49,952 nt of DNA from Mesorhizobium sp. CA14 (lineage in GTDB: Bacteria; Pseudomonadota; Alphaproteobacteria; Rhizobiales; Rhizobiaceae), in contig NZ_JAIUHR010000035.1 in NCBI RefSeq assembly GCF_020165195.1, forward strand, positions 1-49,952. Direction: 5' to 3'. This document shows positions 25,040-33,218 of the stretch, piece after piece (positions within the stretch are counted from its first letter, which is position 1; every line of letters begins with the position of its first letter). The translations under genes and the position numbers were made by a program. Below the pieces are notes generated by a model that searched no databases, was not told the origin of the DNA, and saw only the letters and a program-made list of their open reading frames with translations.

Positions 25040-25805
25040 AGCCGGAATGAAGGGCGGCGATGCCGCCCGAATAGTTGCGGAAGGTGACGCGGTCGAAGCC
25101 GGCGCGGGTGATCATTGCTGCGAAATTCTGCTGGTTGGGGAACTTACGGATCGATTCGACCAGATAAGAGTAGGGCTCGTCGTCGCCGGTCACCGCCTTG
25201 CCGATCCTGGGGATCGCGTTGAACGACCAGGCCTCATAGGCCTTGTCGAGCAGCGGCATGTCGACCTCGGAGAACTCCAGGCACAGAAACCGTCCGCCGC
25301 GCTTCAGCACGCGATAGGCTTCGGCAAGCGCGACCTCGATGCGCGGCACGTTGCGGATGCCGAACGCGATCGTATAGGCATCGAAGCTATCATCCTCGAA
25401 CGGCAGCGCCTCGGCATTGGCCTCGACGAAATCGGTGTTTGCGGCAAGCCCCAGCTTCTCGGCGCGGTCGCGGCCGACGGTCAGCATCGAGCCGTTGATG
25501 TCGAGCACCGTGGCATGGGCCTGGCGCTGGCTGGCCTCGACGATGCGGAAGGCGATATCGCCGGTGCCGCCGGCGACATCGAGCACTTTCCAGCCCACTT
25601 TCTTGGGAGGGTTCAGCCAGGCGACCATCGCGTCCTTCCACAGCCGATGCAACCCGGCCGACATCAGATCGTTCATCAGGTCGTATCGATTGGCCACCTT
25701 ATGGAAGACGTCGTTGACCAGGGGCTGCTTCTCGCCTGCCCCGACCTTCCTGAAACCATAGGAGGTTTCCATGCCGCCCGCGGCCGTGGTTCTCTCAACT
25801 GACAT
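25029..25805 (-). CDS. ubiE: Bifunctional demethylmenaquinone/2-methoxy-6-polyprenyl-benzoquinol methyltransferase
   Basis: The 258-aa methyltransferase has the UbiE/COQ5 segments: YDLMNDLMSAGLHRLWKD near residue 45, VLDVAGGTGDIAF (SAM motif I) near 75, YTIAFGIRNVP near 145 and the C-terminal NYSGGIAALHSGWK. It C-methylates the ubiquinone ring. I start it at the ATG at 25805; 11 codons upstream are unmatched. It leads the ubiE-ubiB pair. In many relatives mutM lies upstream; here the add gene does. Confidence 0.95.
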   Translation of the reverse strand: MSVERTTAAGGMETSYGFRKVGAGEKQPLVNDVFHKVANRYDLMNDLMSAGLHRLWKDAMVAWLNPPKKVGWKVLDVAGGTGDIAFRIVEASQRQAHATVLDINGSMLTVGRDRAEKLGLAANTDFVEANAEALPFEDDSFDAYTIAFGIRNVPRIEVALAEAYRVLKRGGRFLCLEFSEVDMPLLDKAYEAWSFNAIPRIGKAVTGDDEPYSYLVESIRKFPNQQNFAAMITRAGFDRVTFRNYSGGIAALHSGWKL

Positions 25806-25973
25806 TATTTTGATCCGCCATAAAACCGGCGGGACCATAGCCGATCGATGGTGCCGACGCTATTGTCCAAGGCGCGGTTTTCGGCCGCGCTGTCAAAACC
25901 CTGCCGGGAATGGTCTTGCATGATTTTCCGGCCAGCACCTGTGCGAGAGCAGCATACCGGACGGGATGACCGC

Positions 25974-26948
25974 ATGATTTTGAAGGCCGAACTGCACTGC
26001 CACATCGAAGGGGCGGCAGCGCCCGAGCTCGTCGTCAGCCAGGCCCGCAAATACGGCAAGGATCCTTCGCCCTATATCCAGGACGGCTCCTTCGTCTGGC
26101 ACGATTTCACCTCGTTTCTCGCGGCTTACGATTTCGCTTCCGACCTGTTCCGCAGTGAAGAAGACTATGCACGCCTCACCGACTATTATCTGACCAGCCT
26201 CGCCCGCGACGGCGCCATCTATTCCGAGGTTTTCACCTCGCCCGACCATGCCAAAAAGGCCGGGCTGTCGCCAAAAGCCTATACGGATGCGCTGGGCGAA
26301 GGCATGGCCCGCGCGAGAGCCAAGACCGGCATCGAGGGCCGCATGATCGTCACCGGCGTGCGCCATGTCGGCGTCGAGGCGATCGAGCAGGCGGCGCGCT
26401 TCGCGGCGCGTTGCGGTCACCCGCTGGTGACCGGGTTCGGCGTCGCCGGCGACGAGCGCATCGGCGATTTCGAAGATTATGTGCGCGCCTTCGAGATCGC
26501 GCGCGAAGCGGGCCTCGGCATCACCATCCATGCCGGCGAGCTGATGGGCTGGGAAAGTGTGGCCGCGGCTCTCGACCACATCCGCCCCTCCCGCATCGGT
26601 CATGGCGTTCGCGCCATCGAGAACCCCGACCTTGTCCGCCGCATAGCCGACCAGGGCGTGGTGCTGGAATGCTGCCCAGGCTCCAACATCGCGCTGAAAG
26701 TTTTCGACAGCTTCGCCGACCACCCTTTTCCGGCGCTGCGCGCCGCCGGCTGCAAGGTGACGCTCAACTCCGACGACCCGCCCTATTTCTGGACCTCGCT
26801 GAAGCGCGAATACGATATCGCCGCCGAGCATTTCCGCATGGATGACAAGGCGCTCACCGCCGTCACCAGGACGGCCATCGAGGCGGCCTTCGTGGACAAG
26901 AAGACCAAGGCGATGCTGCTAGGCCGGTTGGACGTGAAGATGCGGTGA
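25974..26948 (+). CDS. add: Adenosine/adenine deaminase family protein
   Basis: The 324-aa metal hydrolase has the zinc ligands HCHIEG at residues 8-13, HAGE near 190, R-I-G-H-G-V-R near 212 and NSDDPPYF near 265. The last motif is closer to the S-D-D-P-x-Y-F pattern of adenine deaminases than to canonical adenosine deaminases, so both activities remain possible. I start at the ATG at 25974, where homology begins. With upp downstream it belongs to a purine/pyrimidine salvage group that also includes punA, deoA and cdd. Confidence 0.85.
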   Translation: MILKAELHCHIEGAAAPELVVSQARKYGKDPSPYIQDGSFVWHDFTSFLAAYDFASDLFRSEEDYARLTDYYLTSLARDGAIYSEVFTSPDHAKKAGLSPKAYTDALGEGMARARAKTGIEGRMIVTGVRHVGVEAIEQAARFAARCGHPLVTGFGVAGDERIGDFEDYVRAFEIAREAGLGITIHAGELMGWESVAAALDHIRPSRIGHGVRAIENPDLVRRIADQGVVLECCPGSNIALKVFDSFADHPFPALRAAGCKVTLNSDDPPYFWTSLKREYDIAAEHFRMDDKALTAVTRTAIEAAFVDKKTKAMLLGRLDVKMR

Positions 26949-26968
26949 GCAGGGAAAAGGGAGTGGTC

Positions 26969-27081
26969 AGTAGTGATTGATTTGGCCGCGCGCACATCAC
27001 GCGGTTGAAGGCTGGTGCTTTCCCTCAGTCAGGGACTCGCAAATCGGCTCACTATTCACTACTCACTAGGCACTACCCACT
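26969..27081. repeat. Heptanucleotide CACTANN repeats with inverted counterpart
   Basis: Between add and upp, CACTATT-CACTACT-CACTAGG-CACTACC-CACT forms four and a half exact heptamer periods at 27050-27081. About 80 bp upstream, AGTAGTGA (26969-26976) is the reverse complement of TCACTACT (27056-27063), so the transcript could fold into a long-range stem before upp. Confidence 0.55.
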
Positions 27082-27102
27082 GCGAACCAGTCGGAGCACA
27101 TC

Positions 27103-27732
27103 ATGCAGGGCGTCACCGTCGTCGACCACCCCCTTGTCCAGCACAAGCTGACCATCATGCGCAAGAAAGAGACCTCGACGGCCGGCTTCCGGCGGCTGCT
27201 GCGTGAGATTTCACTTCTGCTCGGCTATGAGGTCACCCGCAATCTCGAGCTGACCACGACCACGATCGAGACGCCGATCGAAGAGATGGAGGCGCCGACG
27301 CTGGAAGGCAAGAAGCTGGTCTTCGCCTCGGTGCTGCGCGCCGGCAACGGCCTGCTCGAGGGCCTGCTCGACCTGGTGCCGGCGGCGCGCGTCGCCCATA
27401 TCGGCCTCTACCGCGACCATGAGACGCTGGAAGCGGTCGAGTATTTCTTCAAGGCGCCGAGCGATCTTGCCGACCGTCTGGTGATCGTCGTCGATCCGAT
27501 GCTGGCGACCGCCAATTCGGCGATCGCGGCGATCGACAAGCTGAAGGGACGCGGCGCTACCAACATCCGCTTTCTCTGCCTGCTGGCCGCCCCGGAAGGC
27601 ATCGAGCGCTTCACCAAGGCGCATCCGGACGTGCCGGTCTTCACCGCCTCGATCGACCGGCAGCTGAACGACAAGGGCTACATCATGCCCGGCCTCGGCG
27701 ATGCCGGCGACCGCATGTATGGGACAAAGTGA
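27103..27732 (+). CDS. upp: Uracil phosphoribosyltransferase
   Basis: The 209-aa enzyme matches Upp in full length: R-K-K-E-T-S-T-A-G-F-R near residue 20, the VLRAGNGLLEG loop, the PRPP-binding VVDPMLATANSA near residue 127 and the C-terminal IMPGLGDAGDR. It turns uracil and PRPP into UMP. The gene follows add in the same direction, though the 154-bp gap may hold its own promoter. Uracil would come from Cdd and nucleoside phosphorylase activity encoded nearby. Confidence 0.96.
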   Translation: MQGVTVVDHPLVQHKLTIMRKKETSTAGFRRLLREISLLLGYEVTRNLELTTTTIETPIEEMEAPTLEGKKLVFASVLRAGNGLLEGLLDLVPAARVAHIGLYRDHETLEAVEYFFKAPSDLADRLVIVVDPMLATANSAIAAIDKLKGRGATNIRFLCLLAAPEGIERFTKAHPDVPVFTASIDRQLNDKGYIMPGLGDAGDRMYGTK

Positions 27733-27822
27733 GCGCCCCTCTTAACCGGCCGTTTACGCAAGCTTGCGGTTCCCGCGCGCGTTAAAGTCGTGCACACCAT
27801 GCCGGACTAAGCATGCTGCTTC

Positions 27823-27920
27823 GGGAGCAATTCCAGGAAAAGTGCGAGGCGGTTTTCCGTTCGGAATTGCTCCAAAGACAAAGAGCGGTTCAACGTTTCC
27901 TTGAAATGGTGAAACGCTCC
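27823..27920. repeat. RIME-type intergenic mosaic repeat (two palindromes)
   Basis: GGAGCAATTCC (27824-27834) pairs with GGAATTGCTCC (27863-27873). A second imperfect palindrome follows, GAGCGGTTCAACGTTTC against GAAATGGTGAAACGCTC (27883-27919). This two-palindrome layout is the clearest mosaic repeat of the window and ends 10 bp before the ATG of the protease gene, so its second palindrome sits in that gene's leader. Confidence 0.75.
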
Positions 27921-27930
27921 AGGGGCATCC

Positions 27931-28497
27931 ATGCTGCGCAAGCTTCTCATCCTCGGCATCTTTGCCGGAACCTCGGCCTCAATTCCGATCGTCTATCAGG
28001 CTAACCCGCATCTGGTGGACGGCCTGCTGAAATCGACCCTCGGCTCGCAGCCGGCAGCACCGGAAGCTCAGCCGCAGGTCAATCTCGCTTCGGTCCCGGA
28101 CAAACCGCCGACGCCGATGCCGCTCGGCCGCCAGGTGCTGGTCAACGCCGATGCGCGCGGCCACTTCACGTCGCAGTTCAAGCTCAATGGCCGTCAGATC
28201 GACGGCTTGATCGACACCGGCGCGACGCTGGTTGCCATCAACACCTCGACCGCGCGCAGGATCGGCATCTCGCTCAACCCGTCGGACTTCAATCGTCAGG
28301 TGAACACCGCCAACGGGGTGATCAAAGCCGCCGTGGTGACGGTCGAGCGCCTGCAGATCGGCAAGATCTCCGTCGACAGCGTCCAGGCGATGGTCCTCGA
28401 CGACAAAGCGTTGCAGACCAACCTGATCGGCATGAGCTTCCTGCAGCGGTTGCAGAAATACCAGGTCCAGGACGGCGCGCTGCTGCTCGTCCAGTAA
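27931..28497 (+). CDS. TIGR02281 family clan AA retropepsin-like aspartic protease
   Basis: The 188-aa protein has an N-terminal membrane segment or signal (residues 1-18), a Pro-rich spacer to about residue 68 and a single retropepsin-like domain with the catalytic LIDTGAT motif near residue 98 and the hydrophobic LIGMSFLQRL near 175. Such alphaproteobacterial proteases act as homodimers, presumably in the periplasm, with unknown targets. The convergent deoA gene ends 6 bp after its stop. Confidence 0.88.
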   Translation: MLRKLLILGIFAGTSASIPIVYQANPHLVDGLLKSTLGSQPAAPEAQPQVNLASVPDKPPTPMPLGRQVLVNADARGHFTSQFKLNGRQIDGLIDTGATLVAINTSTARRIGISLNPSDFNRQVNTANGVIKAAVVTVERLQIGKISVDSVQAMVLDDKALQTNLIGMSFLQRLQKYQVQDGALLLVQ

Positions 28498-28503
28498 GTC
28501 CGA

Positions 28504-29820
28504 TCAGCGCGGCAGTATCCGCCTGAGCACGGTCTTTTCGGCGGGCGGTTTGGAACCGCCGATCGTATAAGCCGCTCGCACGGCCGCAGCCGCCGCCTCC
28601 GCCTCCGCATTGGTGCGGGCATGCACCAGCGCCAGCGCCTCTCCCGGGCGCAGCTCGGCGCCGACCGGCAACAGTCGGGTCAGACCGACGGCATGATCGA
28701 TTTTGTCGTCCGGATGAGAGCGCCCGCCCCCGAGCGTGACGACGGCAAGCCCGATGTCGCGCGTGGCGATGCCGGTCACGAACCCGTCCTGTTCCGCTTT
28801 GACGGCGAGTTCGACCGGCGCCGCCGGCAGATAATTCTCCGGCTTCTCGATGAAATCGCCGGGACCGCCAAGCGCGGAAACCATCCGCGCGAAGACGGCT
28901 GCGGCACGGCCGCCGGCGAGCGCTTCGGTGGCGCGCCTGATACCGTCCTGGTGGGACGAGACGAGGCCCGCCGACTGCAGCATCTCGGCCGCCAGCGCCA
29001 GCGTCACCTCCTCCAGCCGGCGGTCGCGATAGCGGCCGGTGAGGAAATCGACGGCATTCTTGACCTCGACCGCATTGCCGGCGGCCGAGGCCAGCGGCTC
29101 GTTCATGCCCGTCACCAGCGCCGATGCGCTCAGGCCGGCGCCATTGGCCACCTCGACAAGGCTGTTCGCCAGGGCGGCCGCGTCGCGCGACTTTTCCATG
29201 AAGGCGCCGTTGCCGACCTTCACGTCGAGCACCAGTGAGCCCAAGCCCGCGGCGAGCTTCTTCGACAGGATCGAGGCGGTGATCAGCGGGACCGATTCGA
29301 CTGTGCCGGTGACGTCTCGGATCGCGTAGAGCCGGCGGTCGGCCGGCGCGAGATTGGCGGTCTGGCCGATAATGGCGCAACCGGTCTCGAGCACCGTCTT
29401 GCGAAAGAGCGCCACGTCCGGCTGGCTGGCATAGCCGGGAATGGCATCCATCTTGTCCAGTGTGCCGCCGGTGTGGCCGAGGCCGCGACCCGAGATCATC
29501 GGCACATAAGCGCCGCAGGCGGCGACGATCGGCGCCAGCATCAGCGAGACATTGTCGCCGACGCCGCCGGTCGAATGCTTGTCGGTGACCGGGCCCGGCA
29601 GGTCGGACCAGTCGAGCACGTCGCCGGAATCGCGCATGGCGAGCGTCAGCGCCACGGCTTCCTCGCGGCTCATGCCGTTGAGGAAAACTGCCATCGCAAA
29701 AGCGCCGACCTGGCCCTCGGAGATGGTGCCGGCCGTCAGCCCGGCGATGAAGGCCGCGATCTCGTCGGCCGAGAGTTTGTGGCCGTCGCGTTTGCGGCGG
29801 ATGATCTCCTGCGGCAGCAT
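28504..29820 (-). CDS. deoA: Thymidine phosphorylase
   Basis: The 438-aa enzyme has the length and motifs of DeoA: K-R-D-G-x-x-L-S near residue 10, DKHSTGGVGD near 85 (phosphate and substrate binding) and MISGRGLGHTGGTLDK near 115. It cleaves thymidine and deoxyuridine to base and deoxyribose-1-phosphate. I start at the ATG at 29820, which overlaps the punA stop by one base (TGATG); the long upstream frame runs through punA. It closes the operon of transporter, cdd and punA. Confidence 0.95.
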   Translation of the reverse strand: MLPQEIIRRKRDGHKLSADEIAAFIAGLTAGTISEGQVGAFAMAVFLNGMSREEAVALTLAMRDSGDVLDWSDLPGPVTDKHSTGGVGDNVSLMLAPIVAACGAYVPMISGRGLGHTGGTLDKMDAIPGYASQPDVALFRKTVLETGCAIIGQTANLAPADRRLYAIRDVTGTVESVPLITASILSKKLAAGLGSLVLDVKVGNGAFMEKSRDAAALANSLVEVANGAGLSASALVTGMNEPLASAAGNAVEVKNAVDFLTGRYRDRRLEEVTLALAAEMLQSAGLVSSHQDGIRRATEALAGGRAAAVFARMVSALGGPGDFIEKPENYLPAAPVELAVKAEQDGFVTGIATRDIGLAVVTLGGGRSHPDDKIDHAVGLTRLLPVGAELRPGEALALVHARTNAEAEAAAAAVRAAYTIGGSKPPAEKTVLRRILPR

Positions 29821-30623
29821 CAGTCGGGCAAGCCGTCCTGGAAGACGCGCCGCAGGATCGTCGCCAGCCGCGCGCCGCCGACCGGCGCCATGTCCTTGGT
29901 TTCCTGGTGCGAGAGTTCCGCTCCCGTCATGCCGGCCGCCAAATTGGTGACGACAGAGCAGGCGGCGACCTTGAGCCCGAGGAAGCGGGCGAGGATGACC
30001 TCCGGCACGGTAGACATGCCGACGGCGTTGGCCCCCATGACGCGCGCCATGCGGATCTCGGCCGGCGTCTCGAAGCATGGTCCCGAGAACCACATATAGA
30101 CGCCTTGATGCAGCGCAGTTCCCGTTGCCTTCGCCGCCTTCTCGATCGCTTTGCGCAGGCCCGCATCATAGGCCTCCGTGAGGCCGACGAAGCGGCGGTC
30201 GCTCGGCTCGCCGATCAGCGGGTTGGAGCCGGAGAAATTGATGTGGTCGGTGATCAGCATCACCGAGCCCGGTCCCATTTCAGGATCGACCGAGCCGGCG
30301 GCATTGGTGAGGATCAAATGCGAGATGCCGATGCCGGCAAGCACCTCGAGCGCCGGCCGCATCGCGGCTGCGTTGCCATGCTCGTAATAATGCGCCCGGC
30401 CGGACAGCATCAGCACCGGCGTGCCGGCGAAATGTCCGGCCACCACCTCGCCGGCATGGCCGGAAACGCCGCTGCGCGGGAAGCCCGGCAATTCGGCATA
30501 GGAAATGCGCCTGGCGTCCTTGACCTGGTCGACCAGCCCGCCGAGGCCCGAGCCCAGCACAAGCGCCGCTGTAGGCGCCAGCCCGTCCAGCTTCTCGACC
30601 AGATGATCCAGCGCTTCCTTCAT
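29820..30623 (-). CDS. punA: Purine-nucleoside phosphorylase
   Basis: The 267-aa protein is a trimeric-type PNP: VLGSGLGG near residue 22, G-R-x-H-Y-Y-E-H-G near 76, LTNAAGSVDPEM and MWFSGPCFETPAEIRM near 178, with A-N-A-V-G-M-S-T-V-P-E. It splits inosine and guanosine by phosphorolysis. It lies 13 bp after cdd and overlaps deoA by one base. In concert with Add and DeoA it degrades imported nucleosides. Confidence 0.94.
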   Translation of the reverse strand: MKEALDHLVEKLDGLAPTAALVLGSGLGGLVDQVKDARRISYAELPGFPRSGVSGHAGEVVAGHFAGTPVLMLSGRAHYYEHGNAAAMRPALEVLAGIGISHLILTNAAGSVDPEMGPGSVMLITDHINFSGSNPLIGEPSDRRFVGLTEAYDAGLRKAIEKAAKATGTALHQGVYMWFSGPCFETPAEIRMARVMGANAVGMSTVPEVILARFLGLKVAACSVVTNLAAGMTGAELSHQETKDMAPVGGARLATILRRVFQDGLPD

Positions 30624-30636
30624 TTCAGCCCGCTCT

Positions 30637-31029
30637 TCATTTCAAGATGTCGCCCCTGAAGCCGTAGGGCAGCATGTCGCCCATGGTCACAGTCTCGGCC
30701 ACGCCGGCATTGTCGCACAGATAAAGCTTCGTCTCCGGCCGGCAGAATTCCGCCAGCCGCTGCCGGCAGCCGCCGCAGGGCGAGCATTTGGCCATGCGCT
30801 CGGCGATCACCGCGATCTCGACGATCTTGCCGCCGCCGCCCATGATGTAGTGGCCGAGCGCCGTCGTCTCCGCGCACCAGCCTTCCGGATAGGACGCCAC
30901 CTCGATGTTGGCGCCGGTGAAGATGCGCCCGTCCTCGGTGCGCAGCGCTGCGCCCACCGGGAACTTCGAATAGGGCGCATAGGCCTTGGCCATCGCCGTC
31001 TTCGCCGCCTCGAACAGATCATGCGACAT
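30637..31029 (-). CDS. cdd: Cytidine deaminase
   Basis: The 130-aa zinc enzyme has Y-A-P-Y-S-K-F-P-V-G-A-A near residue 17, the catalytic CAET near 51 and PCGGCRQRL near 83. It makes uridine or deoxyuridine from cytidine or deoxycytidine. The ATG at 31029 follows GGGAGAGAAGA; a TTG ten codons earlier is unlikely. It sits between the ABC permease genes and punA in one minus-strand operon. Confidence 0.95.
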   Translation of the reverse strand: MSHDLFEAAKTAMAKAYAPYSKFPVGAALRTEDGRIFTGANIEVASYPEGWCAETTALGHYIMGGGGKIVEIAVIAERMAKCSPCGGCRQRLAEFCRPETKLYLCDNAGVAETVTMGDMLPYGFRGDILK

Positions 31030-31105
31030 TCGGTTCTTCTCTCCCACGATCTTGTTCAAATGCCGGTCGCCACCGGGCGAAATTTCGCCCCGGCGTTCTC
31101 CGACC

Positions 31106-32077
31106 TTAGCGTTCCTTCACGTAAGGCACGCCGCCGGCGCGCGGCGGAATGGCCTTGCCGATGAAGCCGGCGAGCAGGACGACGGTGAGCACATAGGGCA
31201 GCGCCTGCATGAACTGCACCGGCACCTTGCCGATGATCGGCAGCGGCGAGCCCTGCAGGCGGATCGCCGCGGCATCGAGGAAGCCGAACAAAAGGCAGGC
31301 GAACATGGCGTTGACCGGCTTCCATTTGGCGAAGATGAGCGCTGCCAGCGCGATATAGCCCTTGCCCGCCGTCATGTCCTTCACGAAGCCGCCATTCTGC
31401 ACCATCGAGAGATAGGCGCCGGCGACCCCGGTGAGAATGCCGGTGCAGATCAGCGCGCGATAGCGCAGCCAGGCGACCGAGATGCCGGCGGTATCGACGG
31501 CAGCGGGATTTTCGCCGACGGCACGCATCCTCAGCCCAAAGCGGGTGCGAAACAGCACCCACCAGGTGAACGGCACCATGGCGAAGGCGAAATAGACCAG
31601 AATCGAATGGCCGGAGATCAGCTCGCCATAGATCGGGCCGATGACCGGCACATCCTTGACCGCGTCGGCGCCGGGCCAGGTGATCGCTTCGAAACGCTCG
31701 CCCGGCTGCAGCGCCGGCGTGCGCCCGCCCTGTTGGAACCAGGCCTGGCCGAGGATGATGGTCGATCCGGCGGCGATGAAATTGATCGCCACGCCGGAGA
31801 CGATCTGGTTGCCGCGATGCGTGATCGAAGCGAAGCCGTGCACCAGCGCGAAGGCGACGGAGATCAGCACCGCCGTGCCGAGACCGATCAGCGCCGAGTG
31901 GAAGACCGCGGCGGCCGAAGCCCCGGCAAAGGCGCCGACCAGCATCTTGCCTTCGAGCCCAATGTCGAAGATGCCGGCCCGTTCCGAATAGAGGCCCGCC
32001 AGGCAGGCGAGCAGCAGCGGCACCGAAAGGCGGATCGTCGAATCGAGCACCTGGACGATTGCGTTGAACATGTCCAT
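31106..32077 (-). CDS. Nucleoside-type ABC transporter permease (second permease)
   Basis: The 323-aa permease (BPD_transp_2 family) has about eight to nine membrane helices and the family loop A-G-I-F-D-I-G-L-E-G-K-M-L near residue 34, plus G-x-N-P-A-A-V-D-T-A-G-I near 180. It matches the shorter of the two permeases of BmpA/NupA-type nucleoside importers. I begin at the ATG at 32077, one base after the stop of the partner permease; the longer frame upstream lies inside that gene. Confidence 0.9.
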   Translation of the reverse strand: MDMFNAIVQVLDSTIRLSVPLLLACLAGLYSERAGIFDIGLEGKMLVGAFAGASAAAVFHSALIGLGTAVLISVAFALVHGFASITHRGNQIVSGVAINFIAAGSTIILGQAWFQQGGRTPALQPGERFEAITWPGADAVKDVPVIGPIYGELISGHSILVYFAFAMVPFTWWVLFRTRFGLRMRAVGENPAAVDTAGISVAWLRYRALICTGILTGVAGAYLSMVQNGGFVKDMTAGKGYIALAALIFAKWKPVNAMFACLLFGFLDAAAIRLQGSPLPIIGKVPVQFMQALPYVLTVVLLAGFIGKAIPPRAGGVPYVKER

Positions 32078-32078
32078 C

Positions 32079-33218
32079 TCAGGCCCCCGTGCCTTTGACC
32101 GCCTGCATGCCGACCGATTTCGGACTGACCGAGGCGAACAGCGCCTGGATGTAAGGCCTGAACATATGTTCCAGCGCACCGGCAAAGAGGATGACCAAGC
32201 CCTGGATGATGACGATCATGTCGCGGCTGATCGCCGGCATCTCGAAGGCAAGCTCCGCGCCGCCCTGGTAGAGCATGCCGAACAGGATCGCCGCCAGGAC
32301 GATGCCGACCGGATGCAGCCGGCCCATCAGCGCCACCGCGATGCCGACATAGCCGGCGCCGGATACGAAATCGATCGCGACATTGTGCTGGTCGCCCATC
32401 ACCGGGTTGAGCGCCATCATGCCGGCCAGCGCACCCGAGATCATCATCGCGGTGATGATGATGCGGGTTTCCGATATGCCGGCATAGCGCGCCGCCTTCG
32501 GGCTGTGGCCATAGGTGCGCATCTCATAGCCAAGCCTGGTGCGCCAGATCAAAAGCCAGACGAGGAAGGCCATGACCAGCGCCAGCAGGAAGCAGATGTT
32601 GAGCGGTGCGGAACGGATCTTGGCGCCGAACAATTCGATGATCCAGTTGAGCTTCGGCAGTTCGGCGCCTGCGAGGAAATTGCGCGTCTGCGGCGCCTGC
32701 GAGCCGGCCGGCTTCAGCGGGCCGACCAGCAGATAGACCATCACCGAGGCGGCGATGAAGTTGAACATGATGGTGGTGATGACGATGTGCGAGCCGCGCT
32801 TGGCCTGCAGATAGGCTGGGATCAGCCCCCACAGCGCGCCGAACGCCGCCGCGGCCACGATCGCGATCGGAAAGATCACCCACCAGGGCAGCACGCTGTC
32901 GAAGCTCAGGCACACCAGCGCGATGCCCAGGCCGCCTATATAGGCCTGGCCCTCGGTGCCGATGTTGAACAGGCTGCAATGCGCCGCCACCGCCACCGAC
33001 AGGCCGGTGAAGATGAAGGTCGTGGCGTAGAAGAGCGTGAAGGCGATGCCTGTGCCCTTGCCGAAGGCGCCTTCGACCAGGATGACGGCGGCACGGAACG
33101 GATTTTCGCCGACCAGCATGACGACGAAGCCGGCGACGATGAAGGCGACCGCCAGGTTGATCACCGGAATCAACCCATAATCGGCCCAGGCCGGCAGCTT
33201 GGCGTAAGGCGTGCTCAT
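32079..33218 (-). CDS. Nucleoside-type ABC transporter permease (first permease)
   Basis: The 379-aa permease has about ten membrane helices and the F-N-I-G-T-E-G-Q-A-Y-I-G-G motif near residue 85, diagnostic of the longer permease in nucleoside ABC systems. G-H-S-P-K-A-A-R-Y-A-G-I near 238 is the coupling-region segment. It overlaps the ATPase gene by 4 bp. With the ATPase and BMP protein it forms a complete importer. Confidence 0.92.
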   Translation of the reverse strand: MSTPYAKLPAWADYGLIPVINLAVAFIVAGFVVMLVGENPFRAAVILVEGAFGKGTGIAFTLFYATTFIFTGLSVAVAAHCSLFNIGTEGQAYIGGLGIALVCLSFDSVLPWWVIFPIAIVAAAAFGALWGLIPAYLQAKRGSHIVITTIMFNFIAASVMVYLLVGPLKPAGSQAPQTRNFLAGAELPKLNWIIELFGAKIRSAPLNICFLLALVMAFLVWLLIWRTRLGYEMRTYGHSPKAARYAGISETRIIITAMMISGALAGMMALNPVMGDQHNVAIDFVSGAGYVGIAVALMGRLHPVGIVLAAILFGMLYQGGAELAFEMPAISRDMIVIIQGLVILFAGALEHMFRPYIQALFASVSPKSVGMQAVKGTGA

